DNA of 64,000 bases from contig OX328128.1 in NCBI GenBank assembly GCA_946811695.1, forward strand, positions 27,064,510 to 27,128,509, given 5' to 3'. The notes beneath the pieces are model-generated. The model saw nothing but the letters and a program-made list of their open reading frames with translations, searched no databases and had not been told where the DNA came from. The translations under genes were made by a program, and so were the position numbers. This document shows positions 11,195 to 22,040 of this stretch, piece after piece. Each line of letters opens with the position of its first letter. Within the stretch, counting starts at the first letter, position 1. The DNA is from Gonocerus acuteangulatus (taxonomy: Eukaryota; Arthropoda; Insecta; Hemiptera; Coreidae).

Positions 11195-12120
11195 TACACA
11201 CATCGTCAATTGAGTATTTTTTTTTCTTTTGTACTCTTCCTCCTCTGTCTCCCGCTGCAGTGTCCAGCAGTAATCCGCCAGCATCTTCTCATTCCATTTG
11301 CCAGTATATCTTTTTTCCATTCTGGATATGTCTTGGTGGAATCGTTCTCCATGTTCGTCCGAAACTGCACCCAAATTTGGGGCGAAAAAGTCTAGGTGAC
11401 TATGCAGGAAATGTATTTTTAAGGACTTATTACATCCCAATGTTTTATATGAAGTGAGCAGTTCTTGGACTATTTTTCGGTAGTCTCTAGATTTTTCGTT
11501 TCCCAAAAACTTAGCACATACCTCTCGAAAAGCAATCCAAGCCTTTTTCTCAGTAGTATTTAACTTTGCTTCAAAAGTGAGGTCCTTGACCAAATCCCTG
11601 CCTCAAGATCAAAAACTGAAAAAACACTTTTAGCCATATTTCTTCAACCACTTGTAATATTGCCATCACATTTTTTTTCGTTCAAATATACTTCATTGCG
11701 CTCAAAATCATCGGGCTTTTGAATTTTTTTCACTATGTTTTGATGCCCAAAAAAATTCGTCAAATTTACAAAAAACTCACATTTTTGGATAAAAAACTAG
11801 AATTTCTCAAGAAACTGTGCGTGATAAACAGAATCTGACTTCAAATTCGTGTTCAGCACATTTGAAAATAGTAAGAAAGCATGTTTTGGTTTGAAGGAGG
11901 ATTTTCGTGCAGAACAGTGTTATTAAAGCTGTGAAGATTAAATTACGCGGAGAATATTTTCTCACGCTCTTGTTACTAAACTCATGTTCTGATCGTAGGT
12001 TCAACGATATTAAAGAAACTACATGTTTGTTTCCTTCCATTTTATAAGGAAGAAAACCACCAAAAGACACCATTACGCATTCAGAAAATCCCAACGAGAA
12101 ATTTCCACAATTCATAAACC
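11195..12120 (-). pseudogene. Transposable-element-associated protein, decayed fragment
   Basis: A minus-strand frame (from 11593) reads EKKAWIAFREVCAKFLGNEK, LGCNKSLKIHFLHSHLDFF, LGAVSDEHGERFHQDI, MEKRYTGKWNEKML and ADYCWTL in order. I recognise this as the C-terminal signature of a repeat-borne protein family common in arthropod and flatworm genomes; its transposon class is unclear to me. Upstream (11807-12115, minus) a shifted frame has FLPYKMEGNKHVVSLI, plausibly the N-terminal continuation. Frameshifts and stops separate the pieces, so it is not functional. The open frame continues to 10970 without family similarity. Confidence 0.6.
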
Positions 12121-12194
12121 ATATGTCAAGATAAAATTATAAGTCTAAATTTACTTTTGTTTATGTTATATATATGTATATGTTGTAAAAATAA

Positions 12195-12250
12195 ACTAAA
12201 TCATTTTAATAGAAGGGGACTTTACTCTGGACCCAAATTACTAATTGGCT
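12195..12250 (-). mobile_element. Short Helentron-like subfamily B fragment
   Basis: The reverse complement reads GGACCCAAATTACTAATTGG in inverse context with AATAAACTAAATCATTTT, the repeating unit of the element at 775-2040. Too short to define ends. Confidence 0.4.
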
Positions 12251-12254
12251 CATA

Positions 12255-12490
12255 CGACGGGTGTATATATGAGGGTCGCTGAAGGCTGAGAAAGCTGAGC
12301 CCCTCTCCCCCTAAAAAGCCCTTCGAAATCGATAAAAATAAATTAAATGAGATCACTTAATTCAGAATAAATATACTTTTTTGGGTGAAATAGAGATTTA
12401 ATTGGTTAACTATTCCAAGTTCTAAATTGTTAGTATTCCATAGCCCCCCAAAATTCTCCCCCCCCCCACACCGAAATTATTTATTATATG
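12255..12490 (+). mobile_element. hAT MITE family 1, diverged copy
   Basis: Shares AAATAAATTAAATGAGATCACTTA, split here as AAATAAATTAAAT and GATCACTTA, plus GTTAGTATTCCATA and C-rich stretches with the intact copy at 21557-21823. Terminal repeats are eroded. Confidence 0.6.
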
Positions 12491-12589
12491 CTGTATTGTA
12501 ATGATAAGCGGTATATTTCATGGTATCTAATGAAAAAGAAGTGCTGTAAAAATGAACTAAATTGGTCTATCGGAAAGGGGGGTTTTCTT

Positions 12590-12749
12590 TTAGCGCGGTT
12601 CCTCCCTCCCCCATAGGGAGGAACCCCGCTTATAGGGTTGATACAATGAAACAATCCGGAAGTGCCGACTAGAAAATTTCGCGTTTCAGAACCCCTAGAG
12701 ACCGAAAATAACGGTGGTTCAAATTTGTATATATATATATGTATATATT

Positions 12750-12810
<61 letters not shown>

Positions 12811-14353
12811 CTGTTCGCTCTCTAGATAGAAGACGAATGGTCCGATTTTGATGAAATTTGGTACAAAAATCCTTCGTCCAATTTGAAAGGTCAAGTTCGT
12901 TAACCAGCAAAATCCGCCTACTGGAAGATGGCGTTTGGGGCGAAATTCGCGCAAAAAAATCGTAACGCTTACGTTTTTGAGTTCATAAGCTTCTAAGTAC
13001 TCGTTTTATATGATTCCTGGGCTAAGAAAACGAATGGAACCATTTTCAAGGCGTTAGCTTTAACCGTTTTCGAGAAAATTGGAAAAATATTTTTTGAATA
13101 CCGTTTTTAGTTTGGGTACTTAGAATCATGGGATTCAGTTGAAACATTTTCTGCATGTTCTACTTTCATCAAAACTAATATGTTGAAATTTTGGTTACGT
13201 TTGGAGTTAAGGAAGGGTTAGAATAAAATATTTTATTAACAGACATAAAAAGTTTTAGTAACTTGGTTTACTTTCATTAATATCTCGAAAAAGGTTGAGA
13301 ATCTTGGTAAACGGAAGAATACCATTAGAAAGCTTAGTAAATTCTCTAAGAAAAAGGTTCTAATGAAAGTTTTGATTAGGCGATGTCAATCGGAGAAATA
13401 AGAGCTTAAAACTTTAAAGTAATTGATTTCGCTTATTCGAACTGTTCTTTTTGTCTGTTTTTTATTCCTTGTTATTTTTTAATTGCTTATTGTTGGATAA
13501 TGTATTTGAAAATAAAACAGGTTAAGAAAAATAAGAAAAACAATTTAATGTTAGAGATATGGATTTCCAAGATATATAGCTTTTCAACTGCCTAGCGTCC
13601 TTCCTAGGGAGGGTTCTTTGTCTTTGATTTTGGTACTTAGAATTATGGGATACAGTTGAAACATTTTCTGCATGTTGGAGTTTCATCAACACTAATATGT
13701 TGAAATTTTTGTTACGTTTAGAGAAAAGGAAGGGTTAGAATAAAATATTTTACTAACAGACAAAAAAAGTTTTGGTAACTTTGTATAATTTCGTTAGTAT
13801 CTCGAAAACGGTTGACAATCTTGTGAAGCGGAAGATTACCATTCGGAAGCTTACTAAATGCTCTACAAAAAAGGTTCTGAAGAAAGTTTTAATTAGGCGA
13901 TGTCAATCGGAGAAAAAAGTGCTTAAAGCTTTAAATTAATTGATTTCGTTTATTCCAATGGTTCTTTTTGTCTGTTTTATTTCTTGTTATTTTTTAATTG
14001 CTTATAGTTGGATAATGTATTTGACAATAAAACTGGTTAAGTAAAATAACAAAAACAATTTATTGTTAGAAAAATAGATTTCCAAGATTCCAAGACCTTG
14101 TCACTAGCGGGTCTGTTTCTAGTGTAGCGGACCCTTCCAGGTAAGATTGTAAATCATGACCTTTCAAGACTTTACTACTCACAGGAATGGCGTTAGTGAC
14201 CTTAAGGGTTGACACGCCATCATAATAATTAATTTAAAAAAAAAGACTGGTGGAACCAAAATAATAACTGCTTCTATTTTAATCTTTCCAAATTAGACTA
14301 GGGATATGAACGGAACCGCGCTAAGATGATGCAGTCCTGCGAGACGGACTTTT
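12590..14353 (-). mobile_element. Helentron-like element, subfamily A, near full length
   Basis: Read on the minus strand, the 5' end at about 14353 is AAAAGTCCGTCTCGCAGGAC and then TTAGCGCGGTTCC. The 3' end at 12590 is an 11-bp hairpin (GGTTCCTCCCT/AGGGAGGAACC, 12597-12625) followed by GCGCTAA. The inner subterminal repeat is thus TTAGCGCGGTTCC/GGAACCGCGCTAA. The core has (TA)n at 12751-12805 and a direct tandem duplication of about 500 bp (roughly 13110-13560 and 13620-14080) containing AAAATATTTTATTAACAGAC. It has no coding capacity. Confidence 0.68.
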
Positions 14354-14359
14354 ACTATG

Positions 14360-14745
14360 TTTGAATAGAGTTCTCCCGCCAAAACGTAGGTTGGCAAAGC
14401 AAGGGGTTCTGGCTTCTGCCACTAGGCACGCTCTACCTCTTTCCTGCTTTATTGTTTTAAGTAGTTCTATTTTACATGGGAACGCTTTTATTTTTAACAA
14501 GATCAATCGAAGAAAATGTTAAGTTTTGTATATTTAATAAGTAGTGTAGTTCTACGCATATACAAAACTCTTGAAGGAAACTAATTAGAAAATTAATAAT
14601 TCAAGCAGTTGCTCAATACAAATGTAAAAGAGAAGAACTATTCATGTTTTTATTTTATCTATATAGGTTATTTTAAGCAAATTATTCAGGAATGCAGTCT
14701 ACAAGACCCAAATTCTGTGTAAAGTGCTTAGTGATGCAGCTGCTG
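14360..14745 (-). mobile_element. Helentron-like subfamily B, 5' fragment
   Basis: The reverse complement contains degraded forms of the subfamily B 5' end (GTGCTTAGTGATGCAGC; TTAAGCAAATTATTCAGG) and of the ACGTAGGTT..CAAAGC segment. Only the 5' part is present. Confidence 0.5.
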
Positions 14746-14889
14746 CCCATTGAAAAAATTCCCTGCTTCAACAAGGATGTTCAGGAAAGGTTGTAACCTA
14801 TAGATACCCAGGTGTAGATGTCGATGCGCAGAAAATACCAAACATAGCATCTATATCAATACTTACAACTTAAACTCAGGTTTATTCTG

Positions 14890-15310
14890 CAAAAATGGCT
14901 ACGATCTTGGTAAGACCAGACAGACAAAAAACTTAGGAAAATTACCAGCACAATTCGTGAATGGCCTTAAAGTAAGATAGGCAAAGGAAGGGAAGAAATT
15001 GTTTTTTGCTGCCTAAGAATAGGTTATTCACATATTAGTCATTCACAACTTATGTGGAAACAAGACATAGCTACTTGTTTGCCAAACTACAATAAACACT
15101 TACTAACTGAAAGCACTTAGACAATATTAGTCATTCACAACTTATGTGGAAACAAGACATAGCTACTTGTTTGCCAAACTACAATAAACACTTACTAACT
15201 GAAAGCACTTAGACAATATTAGTCATTCACAACTTATGTGGAAACAAGACATAGCTACTTATTTGCCAAACTACAATAAAAACTTACTAACTGAATGCAC
15301 TTAGACATAT
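14890..15310 (+). mobile_element. Non-LTR retrotransposon C-terminal fragment, tail triplicated
   Basis: The plus frame around 14995-15110 reads GREEIVFCCLRIGYSHISH, resembling the (RREEVV)xxRLRIGHTxLTH motif downstream of the reverse transcriptase in Jockey/I/R1-type elements. The following 92-bp unit (from 15032) then occurs three times almost identically, starting at 15032, 15124 and 15216 and ending near 15306. Confidence 0.6.
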
Positions 15311-15870
15311 TCGATAAATTGACTGACTTACTCAGAGACGGGAGCCATTATGAAGAAAACAATGCAATTTTTTAAACTATTTAAACATTAAATATATAAA
15401 AGTCTGTAAAGACAACTAAAATCTTAATTGAATATCAATAATAAATAATAATTTCAATAGAATGATTAAAAACTGATTTATATATACCACTGAGGGAACC
15501 CATCATGTCTAACTAGCGTAGCCTTTTTTTTTATTGCATTGTTTATTAAGTTATTTCCTCCAGCAGTTTGCTTTTTGTTCTGTTTGTTAAGAATTCTTAA
15601 CATTGTAAGTATGTAAATCACGTAAGTTATCATTTTAAATATGTAAATCATGATACATCTGTAAAACTTTATCATATTTAAAGCTCTGTGATGAATCTAT
15701 GTGAAGGACTATCAACTATCGATGTAAAATTCTGTCATAGGCCATATCGCCAATACTTCACTTAATAGAAAAAACTTGGCAAGGAAATTACTTGGGGCCA
15801 TCTTTAAAGAACGTAACATAAGTTGCCATTTGCCTTTTTCCTTCAACGATTTTGCGAAGGCAAGTATTAT

Positions 15871-15876
<6 letters not shown>
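15311..15876. other. Intergenic, nothing recognised
   Basis: AT-rich sequence with no convincing coding or repeat signal by eye. Confidence 0.4.
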
Positions 15877-15923
<47 letters not shown>

Positions 15924-15925
<2 letters not shown>

Positions 15926-16281
15926 GACTCTCCTTAATCCAACGTCATCGGGACCGGAGTAAAGTCGGATTAGAGGAAACGCTGGATTAGAGAATTCAGT
16001 TAGAAGTGGGCACTAATGTATTTAATTAATCAATCTGGCTAAAATCAGGCGTTCCAGCAGCAGATGAACATTTTTTTTTTTTTTTTTTGTAGAAACACAC
16101 GTTGCTGCCTTTAAAACGAAACATATATGCCTTGTTTGATTTCCATTCAGTGAAATACCACGAAACAAATGATTGGCTAGCTAGGAAGGGAAGATTTTCT
16201 AGGAACACAATCCTCTCAGAGACCGCCGAATTAGAGAGAGCGACGGATAAGAGAACGTCGGATAAGGGAGAGGCTACTGTA
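15924..16281. mobile_element. Tigger/pogo-like MITE in (TA)n
   Basis: Inverted ends: left AGTAGACTCTCCTTAATCC, right GGATAAGGGAGAGGCTACTG. It is flanked by TA on both sides inside a TA microsatellite (15877-15923 left; (TG)n/(TA)n right, 16281-16337). Subterminal CGGATTAGAGGAAACG and GACGGATAAGAGAACG pair in inverse. TA insertion and CAGTAGxCTCTCC-type ends are typical of the pogo/Tigger group. It has no transposase. Confidence 0.7.
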
Positions 16282-16340
<59 letters not shown>

Positions 16341-16483
16341 CCCTAGGGTGAGCCTAGGGAGGATCTGGGCTCCCAAATCCAACCCCCGATCGACGACACT
16401 AGAAGACAAAATCTTTAGGGTGCGCTCGACTTTTGACCCTGGATCCTCCAGTTCATTAATCAAGTCACTAACCTCGCCCCTAT

Positions 16484-16489
<6 letters not shown>

Positions 16490-16545
<56 letters not shown>

Positions 16546-16690
16546 CATAAATATATAAATATAGGTCATCCATAACACAGCCGACAATCTTCTCAACAGG
16601 CCCTGAAATGAAAAAAATCCCTACCTCAGGCGAGACTCGAATCCTCATTTCCTGCATGAGAATCCAATGTGTTAGCCACTCGATCACGGA
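16490..16690 (-). mobile_element. tRNA-derived SINE-like element (family 3) with TA tail
   Basis: On the minus strand from about 16690, GTGATCGAGTGGCTAACAC resembles box A and GAGGATTCGAGTCTCGC resembles box B. A body follows and then a (TA)n tail at 16490-16543. The spacing suits a tRNA-derived promoter, but the anticodon arm is not tRNA-like. Confidence 0.55.
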
Positions 16691-18187
16691 GAGACACCTC
16701 TGCTTAAATTGTCGGAAGTTTTGGTTTATGATTTAAAGATCACACCAAGATATAATAATTATATGAAAACAAATTTTTTTCTTCTAGGGCCTTCATTCAT
16801 GGGTTGGATTCGGCCTCCCTGACCATCCCTAGGCCGATGGAGCCTTTAATTAATTTATTAATGGGTATCTTGGTAATAATGACTCTAGCAGTCAAAGCAG
16901 CAAAGGAGGAAATCTGACGGCCGGAGCATAGCGCTGACAACACTATCCCATAGTGCGCCGTATGGTCATGAATCAGATACTTCTATATTTTCTGCACCTC
17001 AGGGCCCTCGTGGCCTGTTACGAGACTGCTTTTCTTCTTCTTCTTTGGCGTTATTTTTTGAACTTGATGTGACAAGGAAACCACCTTGGTAAAGTTATAC
17101 TAATTATCTGAACTAATTGGGATCGAACTAGCGAAAATGAGGCGGAGTTTTGTCAGATATTGCATTTATGAGACGTAGCAAGGCATTTGATGCGTCAAGA
17201 ATAAAAGGTAAGAAATTGAGAATTTTATTAAACTTCAATTTAAACTGCGCTGGAGTGTTACTGATTGAAGATAAAATCGAAATGACGGATGGTACTTGCG
17301 AATCGCGATACATTGCTTTTTCAAGCCGTTTTAGTGCGTTGCGTAAGATTCATCTGATAACTAACTTTATCTCTTAGATATTGGTTAGCTATTTTTTGTG
17401 TAAAGAACATGGATTCTGCATATGTGAGTAAATGCGAACTTGTTTTAATTTTATGTAAGCCTGTATTTTCAATGTTTAGTTTGAAAGCGAAATTGAAAAA
17501 TTACATGTTTTGTACACTAAACGAACGAAATAACTTTTCTTTACTTTTCCTACTTAAGAAATTGTATAAAAAATATTTTTTCCCTGGTCCTGTTCCGTTT
17601 AACGGGCCTTTATTGCATGTATATATTGTAGTTTTGGGTTAAGCGTGCATAAGAATATATAATTTAATATCAGTGGTAACATAATGCTTTTAGGGTCATC
17701 AAATAAATTCGGACAGTCCTGTGTTCCTAAAGTAGGTCAGTACAGTCTTTATAATATAAACAATGTACTTTGGCAATGATAGCCAGTCTTGGATAACTTT
17801 TGGGAAATTAATAATATATATTTCATTTTTGCTAGCCTGTTATTAAATGTGGACTTCAAGTTATCAGCTACATATGTATCATACTCCATACATGGTCTGA
17901 TAAGACTTACAGTGTATTAGTCGAGTGGGTCCAAACCGTAGTCGGGCCAGAACTATTTTTTCACAATTGTTTCCCCGGTGACTGGAAAGCCATTTGTCGG
18001 CAGAATTTTAATTATTCGGAGTTAATTGTTAGTTAATTACGACCATGAGTAGTTCCAATATCCTTGTTTTTACTGTGGGTTGGCGGAAAAATAATGCAGA
18101 TTTTAAATATTCATTTTTTTCAAGTGCTTACCAATTAAACAAAGAAAATCTAAATTCTAGTTATAAACATTTGTTATCAATGTTGTT
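16691..18187. other. Intergenic, nothing recognised
   Basis: About 1.5 kb with only short spurious ORFs. No gene, RNA or repeat family shared with the rest of the window was recognised. Confidence 0.4.
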
Positions 18188-18323
18188 TTAGCGCGGTTTT
18201 CCCTACCTCCATAGGGAGAACCTTCTTATGAGGTTGACCTCACGACGCAATCCAGAAGTGCCGACTAGAAACTTTCTCGTTTCAGACCCTATAGATCACG
18301 AAAATATAGGTGACCCAAATTTG

Positions 18324-18380
<57 letters not shown>

Positions 18381-19617
18381 TTGTCTTTTCGCTCTCTAGC
18401 AAGCTCAAAAATGGTCCGATTTTGATGAAATTTAGTACAAAAATCTGTCGTCTAATTTGAAAGGTCAAGTTTGTTAACCAGAAGAATCCGCCTACTGGAA
18501 GATAGTGTTTGGGGCGAAATTCACGCAAAAAAAATCGTGACGCTTACGTTTTTGAGTTCATATGCTTGTAGGTACTTGTTTTATAGGTCTCTTAAAATGG
18601 GAAAACGAAAGAAACCATTTTTAAGGCGATATCTGTAACCGTTTCTGAAAAATGTGGAATCAATGTTTTTGTAAGTCATTATTTTTTTGTGGGTACTTAG
18701 AATCGCGGGATTCAATTGAAATATTTTCTACATCTTGGAAATTAATCCTAACTAAGATGTTTAAATTTTAGTTATATTTGGGGCTAAGGAAGTATGCGAA
18801 AAAAATTATTTTATTAATAGACATGAAAAGTTTTCGGATCTTCATACATTTTTCGTAAATATCTCGATAATGGTTGGGAAATCGTGGTAAGTGGAAGGTG
18901 ACCATTCGAATTCTTACGAAATCCTCTACAAAAAAGGTTCTGAAGCAATATTCGATGGGGCAACGTCAATCAGAGATATAAGCGCTTAAAACTTAAAAAG
19001 TGTTTGATTTGTTGTTTTGAAAGGGTTTATTTCTCTTTGTTTATCTCTCTTTTTAATTGCTTGGTTTTGGTTTTAAATTGCATTTATCAGTAAAAGTAGT
19101 ATTGTAGTAAAATAAGCTAAGAAACGGTGAAAGGTATTGGTAATAAGTTTGGAGTGGCTGTGGTAAGCAAGATGGCTGTGGCTAATCATGATGGCGTATA
19201 CATAGGTTTGTTTTGAATTCTCCTATCTATATAACCTTCCTCATAGCCTCCAACTGAAGTTATCGTTATTTCTTATTTTATAGAAAGATTTAACTCACAA
19301 CAGAACGGGATTGTATTCGCCATGAAGCACATATTTACAGTTGATTATAACAGTAAAACGAATTTGCTAGTAAAGCAAGATACTTAAAATGACAACGAAT
19401 TTTTGGTTGTTTAGAATAGAGCCATCTCAGCTTTAGTCGAAGGGTAAGAACGTTTTCAGTACATAATTTTATTGCCTTATACAGATTAAGAATTATCCGC
19501 TTCTGTGTAAGTTGGCTACTGTCAGTTTCCTGTGATTTGTGATGCTAATCTATTCCATTTCGTCGAGATGTAAGTAACCGCGCTAAGATGACGCAGTTCC
19601 TGCGAGTCGGACTTTTT
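18188..19617 (-). mobile_element. Helentron-like subfamily A, near full length
   Basis: The minus-strand 5' end is at 19577-19617 (AAAAAGTCCGACTCGCAGGA, then TTAGCGCGGTTAC). The 3' hairpin and TTAGCGCGG (plus strand) are at 18188-18225. A (TA)n core lies at 18327-18378. It is inverted relative to the copy at 20248, with a mariner relic between. Confidence 0.66.
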
Positions 19618-19659
19618 CATCAAAGATTACAAACTCTATGAGTAAAGACCTCTGAAATT

Positions 19660-19945
19660 CACCATGTAACACATGATTTTCGTCATGGCACAAACCGCGC
19701 GTAACATCTATGTTAGGGGCGAAAAAAGCATCAGTGAATGTACAGTTCAGCGATGGTTCCAAAAATTTATTTTTAGAGATTTTGATCTCGATGACTAGGT
19801 CGCGGTAGGCCTTTTGGTGTTGATCACGACCAACTGAGGGCTTTGGTAGAGGAAAACCCTCGAAAAACTACTCGAGAAATTGCGACAGAAATTTTTGTTG
19901 ACCACTCTACAGGTGTTCGCCATCTGGAACGAATTGGTCTTATAA
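19660..19945 (+). pseudogene. mariner transposase N-terminal fragment
   Basis: Reads NIYVRGEKSISECTVQRWFQ in one frame, then an in-frame stop. After a frameshift it reads RGRPFGVDHDQLRALVEENP, RKTTREIATEIF and VRHLERIGLI. This is the paired helix-turn-helix DNA-binding region of mariner transposases (TVQRWF.KF...; R.GRP; EENP..T.REIA...; HL..IG). The catalytic DD34D region is absent. Dead, 5' half only. Confidence 0.8.
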
Positions 19946-20247
19946 AAACGTACATTATTTTTGCAAAAATCCCATATTTTGCAATGCTTAATTCATTGAT
20001 CCTATCTTCTTCCCTGTGGTAGAATTTCCCGGGGAGTCATAATATTAATAGTTGTATACATAACAAGTGAGTAGTAACAAGGTGTAAGGGCAAGAGTTTC
20101 ATAATCAACCATTGATTTACGGCGATTGAGCACTAAACAGATCCAAGATTGATAATGGAACAAAGTAAAACCTTGAGGCTTTTTAATTTAATTTTAATTA
20201 GCACTTCGAATGAGAACTTTTCTGAATGAAATGTTAATTCCAGAAGG

Positions 20248-20990
20248 AAAAAAAAGTCCGACTCGTAGGAACTGCGTCAACTTAGCGCCGTTCCGTGCAT
20301 CTCGAAGACATGGAATAGATTAGGCATCACAAATAACAGGAAACTGACAGTAGGCAACTACACAGAAGCGGATAATTCTTAATCCTCATTCTTGAGGAAG
20401 GCTGAATAAGTCAATACAATTATGTACTGAAAACGTACTCACTCCACGACTACTGCTCAGAAGGCTCTATTCCAAACAACCGAAAATTCGTTGTCATTTT
20501 AAGTTTCTTGTTTTACTAGCAAATTCGTTTTACTGTTATAATCAACTGTAAATATGTGCTTCATGGCAAATAAAAGTCCATTCTCTGGTGGGTTAAATCT
20601 TTCTATAAAATAATAAATAACTTCAGCTGTAGCAGTATGAGGAAGATTATATAGATAGGAGAATTCAAAACAAACCTATGTATACGCCATCATGATTAGC
20701 CACAGCCATCTTGATTACCACAGCCACTCCAAACTTATTACAAATACCTTTCACCGTTTCTTAGCTTATTTTACTACAATACTAATTTGACTGATAAATA
20801 AAAGAAAAAACAACCAATTAAAAATTGAGATAAACAAAGAGAAAAACCCTTTCAAAACAACAATACAAACACTTTTTAAGTTTTAAGCGCTTATATCTCT
20901 GATTGACGTTGCCCCATCGAATATTGCTTCAGAACCTTTTTTGTAGAGAATTTAGTAAGCATTCGAATGGTCACTTTCCACTTACCACGA
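20248..20990 (+). mobile_element. Helentron-like subfamily A, 3'-truncated, inverted partner
   Basis: Begins AAAAAAAAGTCCGACTCGTA and runs through a body that is the reverse complement of 18880-19617, with minor differences. It stops abruptly at 20990 against a (TA)n tract (20995-21062), so it lacks the 3' hairpin. Confidence 0.65.
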
Positions 20991-21062
20991 TATATATAAT
21001 CAAATAATATAATAAATATATATATATATATATGATATATATATACATATATATATATATAT

Positions 21063-21543
<481 letters not shown>

Positions 21544-21548
21544 TGCTC

Positions 21549-21831
21549 CTGAAGAGCGTGGGCGTATATAAGGGGGGGGGCAGCCCCTCACGAAATTTTG
21601 ATTTGATCGGTAGAAATTTCATAAAACCCTTAAAAATAAATTAAATAAGATCACTTAGTTCATAAAACATATTCTATTTTGGGTGTAATGGCGTTTAAGT
21701 TGGCTAAAACCCTTCCAAGATCTAAATTGTTAGTATTCCATACACCGGAAATGGTCTCAGCCCCCCCCCCCCCCCCGAGATTTTCCCAGCCCCCTCCGAA
21801 ATTATTTTCTATATACGCCCATGCTGAAGAG
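21549..21831. mobile_element. hAT MITE family 1 with 8-bp target duplication
   Basis: The element is 21557-21823, ends CGTGGGCGTATA / TATACGCCCATG. It is flanked by CTGAAGAG at 21549-21556 and 21824-21831. The interior has G/C-runs next to CAGCCCC and the family segment GTTAGTATTCCATA. No ORF. Confidence 0.85.
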
Positions 21832-21868
21832 GCGTCGAGGGACGCGAAACATTTAGATACACACACAA

Positions 21869-21927
<59 letters not shown>

Positions 21928-22040
21928 TATAGAATTTGTGAAAAATACGTTTAAGTATTGCTTCGAACAAACATTGAATGATTGATGATGAAACATATTA
22001 GATAGACTAATTTCAGACTTTTTCGACATCAGACTCACAG
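21832..22040. repeat. (CA)n-(TA)n-(CA)n compound microsatellite
   Basis: ACACACAAACACACACACAC followed by (TA)n and ACACACATAT, about 21857-21928, then unremarkable sequence. Confidence 0.8.

Noticed and set aside
15032..15306. CRISPR-like array (three 92-bp units)
   Set aside because: No short repeat/spacer alternation; a plain tandem duplication in a eukaryotic genome.
16606..16690. A genuine tRNA gene on the minus strand (also 3602-3662, 56998-57160, 63034-63197, 49000-49050)
   Set aside because: Box A and box B are present but the cloverleaf and anticodon arm are not credible, and bodies with A- or TA-rich tails and target duplications show they are SINEs.
17150..17377. 75-residue plus-strand ORF in the intergenic region
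   Set aside because: No recognisable domain, no splice context, overlaps an equally long antisense frame.
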